Shown: positions 32,866-42,244, numbered from the stretch's first letter. The stretch is 55,011 nucleotides of DNA from Cyanobacteria bacterium SZAS LIN-3 (GCA_018266215.1 JAFEAV010000039.1:1-55011), one strand, 5' to 3'. Program-made: numbers and translations. Notes: generated by a model not told the origin, from the letters alone.

Positions 32866-35800
32866 TTAATTCGTTCCCCTGGTGAAATAGGGCTTGATTT
32901 TGTTCCACAGTCTTCTCAGGCGGCCCGGCTGGTCGGCACCGTCATCGGGGGCCGGAGATTCATCAATCGGCTTCGGCTTGACTTCGATGTCGGGCGTCCT
33001 TTGCATTGATTCATAGAGCACTTTGGCATCCACGCCCCGGTCGAGATAGTCGGCCTTACTACCCCACTGGTTAGTGAAGTGGATGATGTCGTGAGTTTCC
33101 CCGGTAACAGGATCGGTGACATGCTCCACGCTGTGCACGTTGATCACATGCCAGCCGTCAAAGCGACCTTTGGAATCAAATGTTTCGGGCTGATTGAAAG
33201 GCGGCTTGCTGGAATTGACCATCATTACGGCCGGCAGATTATTCTCGGCTTCCATCACATTGATTGCCTTGATAAAGTTGGCCTCACTGTCGATGGTGAC
33301 CTGATTTGCCCCCTCCCCAACCACAGCATTGCGGTCAATGATGAAAGCGCGCGGCTCGTTGTTGTTGACACCACGACTGATATCACGCAATTGGCTTGTG
33401 CCAATGTTAGGATGATTGACCGACTTGCCGTCATTATCTCTCAGACGCACCGAGTTGCCCTTCAGGTCGATCATGACACGTTCGTGGTCCCTGGCCGATC
33501 CTGGAACTTTCTCATAATGCAGCTCACCCTTTACGGTGTGACGGATCATCAGCTTGCCGTCGGCATCGTAAACTTCGGAGCCGGGTTGACTGAGGGGCGA
33601 ATCTCCAATTGGCTTGCCGTTGCCGTCGTAAGCCATTTTGACGTTGTCCATTTTGTCGACAAAGCCGACAGCACGGTTATCCTTGTCAAAGATCAGCCTG
33701 TCTTGCGGCACTCGTTTGATTGGCCGCTTGTATTGATCAAAGACCTCATCGCCCGGGGTGTAGTTAGTGAGCGGAACACCGTCCTTATCGCTCAGGACCG
33801 TCACATGCTGATGATCGACGATACCTATGGCCTTGCCTTTACTGTCATAACGCATCCTGTAGTCTTCCGGCTTGAGCATGCGGCCTTCGAGATTGACTAC
33901 TTCGGTGCGCTCGGCCCAGGCGTAATTAGCCATGGCCGTCTCCAGGAGCTGGCTTGAATAATCTCTCTTGCCGTCGCCTTTGATGGCACCCTCGGCATCA
34001 GTCAGACTGCGGCCTTCGTGCTGCCGCGCCAGAGCATATCTGGCTTCATAGTCGGGTTTGATTTCCCCGGCTATATCGCGCAGCTCAACGGTGCGTCCAT
34101 CGGCAAATTGATAACGTCCTGTCTCTGCGATATCAGCCAGGACCTGCACATTTTTGTCGGGATTTCGCCAGTAGTTGCGGTGCTCAACTGTAGTGACATT
34201 GCATGTGCCGTTGGCGCCCTGATCAACTGTCCAGGGATGAGCCGAATGATTGAGGGCCTGCTCGGCCAGATCGGCACGCTGGGCCATCGGTATGACGGCC
34301 GTGGGCGAATCGGCCAGTAAGCGATTGAGCTGCTTATAGAAGAGCGCCTTGTCGTTAACGCTCAATTCGCGGCCCTTATCCCCAGCATGTGCTTCAAAGC
34401 TGGCCACCAGTTCGTTGATGCGATTCATGCGCTCGGGCTTATCGGCAAACTGCTGCGCTATGACTTTGTCAAAACGCTGTCTTTCCAGAGCATAATCAGC
34501 TTTTACGTACTCTATGCGACCAGTGGTCTTAACCATGTCGATCGACCCGTCAATATTGTGGCGGTCGTACACTTCACGGGAGTCAGCCGCATGATAGCGA
34601 CGGAACGAACCGTCCGGCTCTATTACCATGTCATTGACGTGGACCCGGCCGGCGTCATGGCGGTTGCCCGCAGCGTCAATGGTTGTCTGGGACCAGGAAC
34701 CATCGGACTCCTGACGTCTGAATATTGTCTGGCTGCCGTCACTCTTAGATGTGGTGGTCAACTCGGAGACGCGACCATTGCTGTCATAAACAAATTTGCG
34801 GCTGAGGTCACCGTTTTCCAACTCCAGCATCCTGTTGTTGGCATCAAAGCGCCGCACCGATTGGTCCACATGATTGGTCACAACCAGCTCACCGCTCTGG
34901 GCGCGGGCGGCGGTGATTGATTTGTCGGCGGTAACGAAGGATTCACCAGGGGCAATGTCTTCCGGACGCTTGCCGGGGAAGGTCAATTCGCGAGAAGGAG
35001 AGCGGTCAAGGAACATATCGGCCGGTCGTCTCAGACTTTTCACAGAGTCGAAGGTACCGGGCAAGCTGCCGTCTACCCGCTGCTCTGCCCGCAGGAGATC
35101 AACCATCTTGGCCTTGATCTCTTTGGCGAAGAGATAATCTTTCATTTCCTGATCACTGAGACCAGGCAGATTTTTCTCACCGGGAGCGAGGACATCAGCA
35201 GTCGGATACTTCAATTCGGAATTATAGAAAGGTATGGGCTTGGAGGGATCCTTACCCTGGCTGCGCAACCAGTCTTCCATCTTGGTTTTGAGTGGGCTGC
35301 CCTCGGGATTGGTTTCAATCGTACGAATGCTCCAGTTTCTATCGGCAATCTTACGAGCTTCGGGGGACATCAAACTGTAACTGTCACGGAAACTGGCATC
35401 GGTAGAACGCAGCGAATCCCAGATAACGGCATCCTTGAAGCCGGTCTCCGGACCACGAATGGCAATAAATTTGCTGGCACCGCCGACAGTGGCGTAGTTA
35501 TCCAGACCATCGGCATCGATCACAGCCTGGTGCACGCGCTGGCGAGTGAGGAACTCCTCACGTTCAGCCGCGGATAGTTGGCGGAAATTGGGATCCCGTT
35601 TAACGTCGTACGGCACGGTCCATGAGTCGGTGCCCGAAAACGACAGGATTTTGCGTTCATCATCGGTCAGGGACAGCTCCATATGGCCGTCGGCATTCAT
35701 AAAGCGCGGCTGCTCACGCACATTGGCTATAACTTTAATGCGGGCTTTGCCGTCGGTTCCCACCTCAGTCATGTCTTTCAATACTTTCTGCAGGCGCTCG

Positions 35801-38800
35801 CCTTCGGCTGCACTGATCTGCTGTGAGGCAATGGCTTCATTGAGCCTGCGTGTGATGGTGTTGTGATAAAGCTCACCCATAAGATTGGGAGGCGAGATCT
35901 GGTGTGCCTTAATCGCTCCGACAATGAGATTGACGCGCTCCGGCGGGAAACCCTGGGCCTCAAGGGCGGTCTTAGCGGCGTTGGCACCATCGAGATGATG
36001 AGTAAAGAAGTTGGAGGTAGCGCCCTTCGGCGGAGGAAAGCCAAACTTGATCGAATCCGAGTACATGGAAGCAAGCAGTGAGTCTTCCAGTTCCCGGGGA
36101 GTAAGATGGTTGGCCCGGCCAACTTCCAGAGCCTTGGCCATTTCGCCCTGGGTATGGATCCAGTTAACTTCCGGATCCCCGTGCATATATTCGCCACTGC
36201 GATAACTGGCGAAATGCTCACGTACAATCGACATATTGGCGAGGATATTATTCTTCTGCGCATCGCTCAAGCTGGGATCTTTCATCAAACTGTCGTAGGC
36301 CGAGGTGGGCTTGCCGTCAAAACCAATGGCTTTAACGTCCTCAAGTTCCCGACTGACTAAGCGAATTGAATCACCGCGATCGTATGCACTGGCAGAGAAA
36401 TGTTCATCCAGATACTCAGCACGCTTGATGCCTTCGGCGTCACCGGAGGGTCTGCCGCCGGCGTCCAGTGTCCGCCCATCCCTGGAGTAACCTTCCGGTA
36501 CGGATTCATGAAGGATCTGACCGTTGCGTTTGTCCACCCACAGCGTGCGGCCATCGGTAAAGTGAGTCTTACCGTGAACCTCAAACACACCATCCTCAGC
36601 CACTTTCAGGTGAAGGAAGCGAGGCGTGTGGGCTTTGCCCTCCGCATCAAAGCGTTGATACATACCGTCTGGGCCGTAGCGCATGTAAATATCGCCGCTG
36701 GGATCAAAGTATTTTTCAATATTGCCTTCGGCGTCGTACTCAAACTTACGAACAGTGCCGTCGGCATAGTTTATCTGAGTAGGTTTGCCACTGGCCGCGT
36801 CAATAATCGAGGACGAGCCATCCGGACGCAGTACTCTGTCCGCTGCGCCATCGGCAGGCTTCATCCGGACAACCCCTTGCTCGTCTACGGTGACGGTACC
36901 GTCAAATCTTGTAGCCGGTGCATCCGCCGTTTCTTTGACCATCCAGTGACCGCTTTCTTGATCTCTCAAAACACTGCGGCCGTTTTGATATTCAACGCCG
37001 TCAAATTTTCCTTCGCCGGTGTAGCCGTACTCGGCCCCGTGGCCGCTGCGAGCCTGAACCGAGACGATTTTGCCGCCTTCGGTAATGGTTCGCACATTGC
37101 CCGAAGCTTCGCGATAGGTAATTAGACCATTCGGGTAGTGGACGGCCCTGTCGCCAGACTGCATGTTTACGTGCACTTCCCCATTAGTCATGACCCGCAC
37201 GTTACCGGCCACCTCAAGGCCCTCGGGATGCTCGTGGCTGACTATGCGCCATTTATTTTCGCCAATGTTTTCAAATTTGGTGCCAGTGCCCAGATCGACG
37301 CGGCTGACCTGTCCCTGGAACAAGCCGCTCTCGTGGTACTGGATTTTTGCTGTTTGCAAGCCGTGCACTTCGGCTACCCGGCCGTTCCGATCCAGCTTGA
37401 TGTGATCCTCGACCCTGACCACACCGGACATGATGTCCACGCCCTCGGAAGTGGCGCGCGCGGCCTCGGTCGTGGCCAGGCGGGCCATGGCAAAAGACTT
37501 ACCCAGAGCTTTGAAGCCCACGGTAGCGCCACCACCCATAGCACCACCCATGAGTGTACCCATGGCGGTTGTTTCGGCCAGGGCCTGAAGATTTTCATCA
37601 ACCGATTTGCTGCTGTCCCATTCGCTCACACCGCGCACCAGACTGGAGGTGCCACCGGCCGCCGAACCGGCGCCGGAATTGAGAGCCACCTCGCGCAACG
37701 TAGCTTTGAGCGCCGTCCCGGATTCTGTGGCAATGGCCTGGTTGAGATTTTTAGTCAGAAGCTCCTTAACTGCGGCCACGTCCTCGGGGGAAGAGGCATA
37801 TTTTTCGGCCATGCGCTGCAATGTTTTTTCGTTGATTTCGGAAGCGCCGTGGGCGAGCGCGGTGGAAACTTCACCGGTCAGCTCTTTCTTCAGGGTAGTT
37901 TCAGCACCCTCCTTCAAAATCTGGCGGCCGGTGGCTTTGGCAATGGTGCCGGCTTCAACTAGAGCAAGATCGGTGGCCGTGGCGGCGGCCTTACCGCCGA
38001 TGCCCAGTATCTTCGCCACTTCACCAGGGCCGACGACCATGGTGACGGCGTCGACGGCACCGGTGGCGGCATCAATGCCGGCCCGGCTGGAATCATAGTC
38101 AGCACCCATGACAGCAGCTTTGGTGCCGACCTTGACGGTCGCTCCCACCAGACCGGTCGTGGCAATCAGACCGAGACTGACACCACCAGTGAAGACAGCA
38201 CCGCCGACACCGCCCACAATAATCAGACCATCGACCGTTGCGTCGGCGGCGGCTCCCTTGGATTTGCGGTAGAGGTCAACGGCTTCGTTCAGGTCCGCCG
38301 TCATTTTTTGCCTTTCGGCCAGGGGCATTTCCTGGTAGGCACGACTGTAATTGCTCATCGACGCCGCATACTGGTTGAGATCATCGCGGGTCATGTCCGA
38401 GGTGCCGTCCCAGTGCCGGACAAAAGAACGACCGATGCCGTCGTTGCTTACATACTCCTGGTCGCGGGCGGCATTAAAAGCGGCCCGGGCACTGTCAGGC
38501 AGGTCGCGGAAATTGCGCTCGGCTTCGGTGCGGTCCGAGCCGCTCAGTTTGTCATCAAGGCCGGTTATGAGATTGACGCCGTACTTGGCCTCGTAATCGT
38601 GGACAAGCTTGACCCGCTCCTCCGGTTTGAGCGTCGTGCCCAGCTCGCGGATCATTTCCTTGTCCCCGCTCATGCCCAGGATGGCAGCGCGCATCTTATC
38701 CTCGGGGCGCATTTCACCGTTTTGTTTGGCGATGATGCCGGCCAAAGCCGATTGCTCAGGGGTGAGGAAAGGCAGCATCTTGTGCGGGTCGGCGGCAATG

Positions 38801-41379
38801 GCGGCGCGTTCGGCGGGGGTGGCGGTGCCGATGGCATCATACAAACCCTTGGTGTCATTGCTCCAGAAGCCGTCATAGAGTTTGGCCTTCTCTTCAAAGG
38901 GCAGAGAGCCATTTTTAAGCAGCGGCTCAACATACTTGCTGTAGTCACCGCCAAAATCTATTCTGGCCAGTTGCTTGAAATGTGCGGAGAATGTCTTGTC
39001 TTCATCGGTAACAGGATTGAGAATGCGATTTCTCAAATTGGGATCTTCCTTGATTGCCGCTTCGATTTCAGCCAGCATCTGGGGAGTGCTCTTGTCGCCG
39101 TTGACGTGCAGACTGAGCTTGGAGATGATGTCCTCTCTGGCGCCCTCGCCCTTGGACACATGATCTAAAATGCGCATCACCGCGGTGGCATCGGGACTGG
39201 GACCGAGCGCCGACATGACGGCCTGGTCCAGTTCTTTCTTGTACTGCGGATCTTCGCGGTAGCGGCGCTGATCCGCTTCGCTCATATGTTCGACGGCGGC
39301 GATGATGCCCTTCTTATCGGTCGAGAAGAAGCCATCTTTATCCTGCACCGACTGCAAAAGTGTCCGCGTGCCCTCGCTCTGTCCACCCTGCTCATAGCTT
39401 TCATGCGAGAGCTTTTTAGTAAGGAGATCCTGAGCCCGCTTCAGGTCGTCGCCGCTGTAATTCATAGCAAGCGCGGCTTCGACTTCCTTGCGATAAGCGG
39501 GATCGCGCTTCAAGCGGTCGAAGTCATCCTTGCTCATTTTTTCGATATCGGTCAGGGCCTTGTCGACCTTGTCCGACCACAGTCCGCCATGCTGGGCCAG
39601 GGTGGTGGCAAGGGTCTCGCCCTTGTTGGCGATCATATCTTCCCAGCGCGCTACCTTGATGGAATTACCGGCACTCTGCATCGCCTCGTGCAAAGCCCGG
39701 TAGCGGTCATAATCGACTTTTTGCTCGGCGCTGAGTTTATTGTAGGCCTCGGTGTTGAAGACAGGCATCTCGCTCGTGCCGTCATAGGTGTATTCCTGGA
39801 AGGTGCCGGCCACAGCCTTGCCCCGGCCGTACTGGTCGCGGTCGGTCTGGGACATAGCACCAATGGCGGTATCAATGGCTTTGTCATTGGAAGAAAACAC
39901 ACCGGTGTTGTCTTTGATTTTAGTGACAACATCGAGCTTGCCGGAATTGACATAATCCTCAGCTTTGCGCAGATCGCTGTCCGACACCCAACCGCCAAAA
40001 GCGGTCTTCATCTTCTCGGCACCGCCCTGCGCCATGTACTGCGTGCGCGCTTCGGGGGAAGCATCGCGGAAGGCTTCCTGGAACATGTCCAGACTCTTGG
40101 CCCGGGTGGCGATATTGGCCAGGGCGATCGTGTCGGCCGGTGTGCGATTATCCGAACCTTTGGCATATATAGCCAGGGCAGCGCGGGTTTCATCTGAGAT
40201 TTTTTTATTGCCGGCAAGGTCATCCTCGAGCTTATGACCGTAGCGGGCTTCATAATCGCGCTTGAGCTCAGCAATTTGAGCTGAGTTCATCGTGGCCATG
40301 GTGTCGCGAATATCTTTCTGGCAATTGGTGGAGCTGCGGCCACCCCATTCATGCATTTCTTCCAGAGCGGTGTGAATGCGACCGGCATCGTCGGCCTTGT
40401 CGTGGCGGTGGAAAAGGTCGATGGCCTTGGATTTGTCCGTGCCGCTCAGGCGGTCAGCCAGGATCGCCTCCAGGGTCCGGCCGCCATGGTCCTTGCCGTA
40501 TTTTTCAGCAAACGTATCCGATATCGCTTTAATTTCCGCCGGGGACTTATCCGCAAGCAGCTGCATGATCTTGCGCGTGTCTGTGATTGGCCCTGTGGGC
40601 ATGGCCGGAACATCCCCAAAACTGGGGCCCGGATCCGGATTATCAGAGCCCAGGGCCTTCTCGATGGCCGTGACCGTGACGAGAGTAGCGGCTTTCTTTT
40701 GCTCGGGGGTCAGCTCCGGGACTGCGGGGGGCTGCTCGGCGCGGGCAACGGTAGTCGGCGCGGCATCGGTTGGAGTCGTGGTAGCGGCGGCCGGTGGTCT
40801 CGTGTCGGTGGCGACCGGGGGTCTGGTATCGGTGGCGGCCGGAGGTCTGGTGTCGGCGGCGCCCGGAGGATTCGTATCTGCCGCGGCCGGAGGTCTGGTG
40901 TCGGCGGCAGCCGGCGGTCTGGTGTCGGTGGCGCCGCCGGCAACCGGACGGGCACTATGCTTCTCGGGCAAATTAAGCTCGAGGCCGACGGGAATCCGAT
41001 CCGGGTTGGCGATGTGGTTGGCCCGGGCTATTTCGCGCACCTGGTTGTAGATGTCACGATTAGAAGCGTCGGGTGGTAATTGTCTTCTAGCGATATCGCT
41101 TAAGGTGTCGCCCTTTTTCACCACATAATGCTGCGCAGTGCCGTCCCGCTTGAGTTCGGCGCCAACCAGGTCAACCGGCGGCAGGGCCGGATCGTGCTTT
41201 TCGGCGGAAAGCTTAAAAGCCCGGGTATGAGCCAGAGCATCGGCGCCATGGGAATCGCTGTGAATAGCGGAAGTCGGAGTCTGCGCGTCAGTCCCCGCAG
41301 GTTTATTGCTGTGCTCGGTCGCCTCGGGTGGGTGACCCTGGTCCTTCGTCGGCGCATTTTTTTGCAACTCAGAAACCAT
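32866..41379 (-). CDS. Giant multidomain protein: LysM, annexin-like, HD-like, YD-like, papain-like
   Basis: Residues are numbered from an upstream GTG at 41385 (2,839 residues); the ATG at 41379 is residue 3 and is preferred. Order: acidic N-terminus; LysM (about 84-140, HYVVKKGDTLSDIA); six copies of an 8-residue ADTRPPAA unit (about 152-200); annexin-like helical repeats (about 255-1000, such as IKAISDTFAEKYGKD and LVHDYEAKYGVNL); a Gly/Ala hydrophobic domain (about 1045-1290); YD/RHS-like strands (about 1400-1600); an HD-like domain (H1744, S1776-D1777, H1796, H1828); more YD-like strands (about 2170-2290); and a C-terminal peptidase-like domain with Cys2395 in DQGANGTCNVTT, His2746 in WHVINVHSVEH and Asn2772 in NQWG. 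No signal peptide is seen. Function is inferred as a cell-wall-binding or secreted enzyme or effector. The Shine-Dalgarno is weak. Confidence 0.85.
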   Translation of the reverse strand: MVSELQKNAPTKDQGHPPEATEHSNKPAGTDAQTPTSAIHSDSHGADALAHTRAFKLSAEKHDPALPPVDLVGAELKRDGTAQHYVVKKGDTLSDIARRQLPPDASNRDIYNQVREIARANHIANPDRIPVGLELNLPEKHSARPVAGGATDTRPPAAADTRPPAAADTNPPGAADTRPPAATDTRPPVATDTRPPAAATTTPTDAAPTTVARAEQPPAVPELTPEQKKAATLVTVTAIEKALGSDNPDPGPSFGDVPAMPTGPITDTRKIMQLLADKSPAEIKAISDTFAEKYGKDHGGRTLEAILADRLSGTDKSKAIDLFHRHDKADDAGRIHTALEEMHEWGGRSSTNCQKDIRDTMATMNSAQIAELKRDYEARYGHKLEDDLAGNKKISDETRAALAIYAKGSDNRTPADTIALANIATRAKSLDMFQEAFRDASPEARTQYMAQGGAEKMKTAFGGWVSDSDLRKAEDYVNSGKLDVVTKIKDNTGVFSSNDKAIDTAIGAMSQTDRDQYGRGKAVAGTFQEYTYDGTSEMPVFNTEAYNKLSAEQKVDYDRYRALHEAMQSAGNSIKVARWEDMIANKGETLATTLAQHGGLWSDKVDKALTDIEKMSKDDFDRLKRDPAYRKEVEAALAMNYSGDDLKRAQDLLTKKLSHESYEQGGQSEGTRTLLQSVQDKDGFFSTDKKGIIAAVEHMSEADQRRYREDPQYKKELDQAVMSALGPSPDATAVMRILDHVSKGEGAREDIISKLSLHVNGDKSTPQMLAEIEAAIKEDPNLRNRILNPVTDEDKTFSAHFKQLARIDFGGDYSKYVEPLLKNGSLPFEEKAKLYDGFWSNDTKGLYDAIGTATPAERAAIAADPHKMLPFLTPEQSALAGIIAKQNGEMRPEDKMRAAILGMSGDKEMIRELGTTLKPEERVKLVHDYEAKYGVNLITGLDDKLSGSDRTEAERNFRDLPDSARAAFNAARDQEYVSNDGIGRSFVRHWDGTSDMTRDDLNQYAASMSNYSRAYQEMPLAERQKMTADLNEAVDLYRKSKGAAADATVDGLIIVGGVGGAVFTGGVSLGLIATTGLVGATVKVGTKAAVMGADYDSSRAGIDAATGAVDAVTMVVGPGEVAKILGIGGKAAATATDLALVEAGTIAKATGRQILKEGAETTLKKELTGEVSTALAHGASEINEKTLQRMAEKYASSPEDVAAVKELLTKNLNQAIATESGTALKATLREVALNSGAGSAAGGTSSLVRGVSEWDSSKSVDENLQALAETTAMGTLMGGAMGGGATVGFKALGKSFAMARLATTEAARATSEGVDIMSGVVRVEDHIKLDRNGRVAEVHGLQTAKIQYHESGLFQGQVSRVDLGTGTKFENIGENKWRIVSHEHPEGLEVAGNVRVMTNGEVHVNMQSGDRAVHYPNGLITYREASGNVRTITEGGKIVSVQARSGHGAEYGYTGEGKFDGVEYQNGRSVLRDQESGHWMVKETADAPATRFDGTVTVDEQGVVRMKPADGAADRVLRPDGSSSIIDAASGKPTQINYADGTVRKFEYDAEGNIEKYFDPSGDIYMRYGPDGMYQRFDAEGKAHTPRFLHLKVAEDGVFEVHGKTHFTDGRTLWVDKRNGQILHESVPEGYSRDGRTLDAGGRPSGDAEGIKRAEYLDEHFSASAYDRGDSIRLVSRELEDVKAIGFDGKPTSAYDSLMKDPSLSDAQKNNILANMSIVREHFASYRSGEYMHGDPEVNWIHTQGEMAKALEVGRANHLTPRELEDSLLASMYSDSIKFGFPPPKGATSNFFTHHLDGANAAKTALEAQGFPPERVNLIVGAIKAHQISPPNLMGELYHNTITRRLNEAIASQQISAAEGERLQKVLKDMTEVGTDGKARIKVIANVREQPRFMNADGHMELSLTDDERKILSFSGTDSWTVPYDVKRDPNFRQLSAAEREEFLTRQRVHQAVIDADGLDNYATVGGASKFIAIRGPETGFKDAVIWDSLRSTDASFRDSYSLMSPEARKIADRNWSIRTIETNPEGSPLKTKMEDWLRSQGKDPSKPIPFYNSELKYPTADVLAPGEKNLPGLSDQEMKDYLFAKEIKAKMVDLLRAEQRVDGSLPGTFDSVKSLRRPADMFLDRSPSRELTFPGKRPEDIAPGESFVTADKSITAARAQSGELVVTNHVDQSVRRFDANNRMLELENGDLSRKFVYDSNGRVSELTTTSKSDGSQTIFRRQESDGSWSQTTIDAAGNRHDAGRVHVNDMVIEPDGSFRRYHAADSREVYDRHNIDGSIDMVKTTGRIEYVKADYALERQRFDKVIAQQFADKPERMNRINELVASFEAHAGDKGRELSVNDKALFYKQLNRLLADSPTAVIPMAQRADLAEQALNHSAHPWTVDQGANGTCNVTTVEHRNYWRNPDKNVQVLADIAETGRYQFADGRTVELRDIAGEIKPDYEARYALARQHEGRSLTDAEGAIKGDGKRDYSSQLLETAMANYAWAERTEVVNLEGRMLKPEDYRMRYDSKGKAIGIVDHQHVTVLSDKDGVPLTNYTPGDEVFDQYKRPIKRVPQDRLIFDKDNRAVGFVDKMDNVKMAYDGNGKPIGDSPLSQPGSEVYDADGKLMIRHTVKGELHYEKVPGSARDHERVMIDLKGNSVRLRDNDGKSVNHPNIGTSQLRDISRGVNNNEPRAFIIDRNAVVGEGANQVTIDSEANFIKAINVMEAENNLPAVMMVNSSKPPFNQPETFDSKGRFDGWHVINVHSVEHVTDPVTGETHDIIHFTNQWGSKADYLDRGVDAKVLYESMQRTPDIEVKPKPIDESPAPDDGADQPGRLRRLWNKIKPYFTRGTN
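40786..40930 (-). repeat. 24-nt tandem repeat encoding Pro/Thr linker
   Basis: About six imperfect copies of a 24-base unit lie inside the giant gene and encode ADTRPPAA-type octapeptides with small variants (TNPPGA, RPPVA). The period keeps the frame, so copy number could vary without a frameshift. It forms a flexible linker between LysM and the annexin-like repeats. Confidence 0.85.
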
Positions 41380-41407
41380 CAACACACCGGCTTGAAAGCA
41401 AATACTT

Positions 41408-41623
41408 TCAGTTTGAAATCAGGGAAGATATCGGATTGGTAAGTTGGACTTGAGGCAATGATCCAAATGGATCACCTAGATTGTTATACCCATATATGTC
41501 GTTTTTTCGACCTGATTCGACAGGTCCGCCAGCGGACGCAGCAAGACCCGGAACAGAGATGAGCTGTTCCGGGCCGGCAATTGTCATTGTCGAGAAGGGC
41601 TGTTGCCAGGCCTGATTACTCAA
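41408..41623 (-). CDS. Doubtful 71-residue ORF upstream of the giant gene
   Basis: A TTG-started frame of 71 residues (MSNQAWQQPFSTMTIAGPEQ and onward, ending NPISSLISN) fills the gap between the zinc-ribbon gene and the giant gene. It has no good Shine-Dalgarno and overlaps the inverted repeats at 41498-41573. It could be a short secreted or leader peptide, or simply untranslated leader. I favour noncoding but record it because it is on the operon strand. Confidence 0.25.
   Translation of the reverse strand: MSNQAWQQPFSTMTIAGPEQLISVPGLAASAGGPVESGRKNDIYGYNNLGDPFGSLPQVQLTNPISSLISN
41498..41573 (-). other. Hairpin-rich leader before the giant gene
   Basis: Four inverted repeats lie in 76 bases. 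CCCGGAACAG/CTGTTCCGGG is a perfect 10-bp stem with a 7-base loop (41547-41573). GTCCGC/GCGGAC lies at 41524-41537, GACCTG/CAGGTC at 41509-41526 and GTCG/CGAC around six T at 41498-41511. The second and third share bases 41524-41526, so they are partly exclusive. This may be a structured 5' leader controlling the giant mRNA, or a processing or termination site after the zinc-ribbon gene. Confidence 0.5.
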
Positions 41624-41652
41624 GCCCGTGCTGCTGACTGATAGCTGGATTT

Positions 41653-42132
41653 TTAGTTGTGGGTTTCGGGCTCCACATCGATGGGGTCACTGTCGGATTT
41701 GTTGGCTCGGAGCGACTCGCCGCAGGCCGGGCAAAACGGCTTCTCACGGCTGGCCGGAGCATGACAGCTGGGGCAGGTGTAATCGGGTGACGTCTTGAAA
41801 CCGGCACGAGCTTCAGCTTTTGCTGACGGCGTGGCGTCCGGATCGTTTTTAACCTTAATTTGGTCGATTTCGGCCTGCAGCACCGAAATCTCATGCGATA
41901 TCGCTGTAACTTCCGCACAACGTTCGGCAATCAGCTCATCGCTGACTTCTTTGCCATCGGTGTTTTTGCCGTAGATGAGACGCCCGATCTCCATAAACTT
42001 GGCGTTCTTTTTGCGCTCCAGCTCGGAAATTTGATTTTGCAGGTTGAACCCCTGCACCATTTCCGAACCGCGCGACTGTACCTTGCTGACTTCTTTAGCT
42101 ACCGTATTTAAGACATTATCGATAATGCTCAC
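41653..42132 (-). CDS. Coiled-coil protein with C-terminal zinc ribbon
   Basis: The 159-residue protein starts with an amphipathic helix (MSIIDNVLNTVAKEVSKVQSRG). A heptad-like coiled coil follows (NQISELERKKNAKFMEIGRLIYG and AERCAEVTAISHEISVLQAEIDQIK, about residues 30-95). The C-terminus has a zinc ribbon, CPSCHAPASREKPFCPACG, then an acidic tail. Proteins of this layout are usually adaptors and their partners are unknown. It is the first gene upstream of the giant protein on the same strand, separated by a hairpin-rich gap, so co-regulation is possible but not shown. Confidence 0.75.
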   Translation of the reverse strand: MSIIDNVLNTVAKEVSKVQSRGSEMVQGFNLQNQISELERKKNAKFMEIGRLIYGKNTDGKEVSDELIAERCAEVTAISHEISVLQAEIDQIKVKNDPDATPSAKAEARAGFKTSPDYTCPSCHAPASREKPFCPACGESLRANKSDSDPIDVEPETHN

Positions 42133-42244
42133 GTTTGGCTCTCTCCCTCAATAAATTGCCGGCTGAAACCCTTCCTAAGTCACTTATACCTTGCTTGAGT
42201 CAAAATAACTCTAGTAAACAAAGTCCTAATAGTTGGCGGCGATT

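Noticed and set aside
34500..36900. A complete RHS repeat cage
   Set aside because: YD-like strands are present but few, and the canonical RHS core ending (DPxGxxGG-type self-cleavage motif) was not seen, so only an RHS-like label is used.
33079..40197. Several 200-300-residue plus-strand frames opposite the giant gene (33079-33957, 37138-37962, 38308-39168, 39286-40197)
   Set aside because: They are shadows created by the codon bias of the minus-strand gene, with no ribosome-binding sites or recognisable domains.
40786..40930. Possible CRISPR-like repeats in the giant gene
   Set aside because: The repeats are contiguous 24-base units without spacers and encode an in-frame proline-rich linker.
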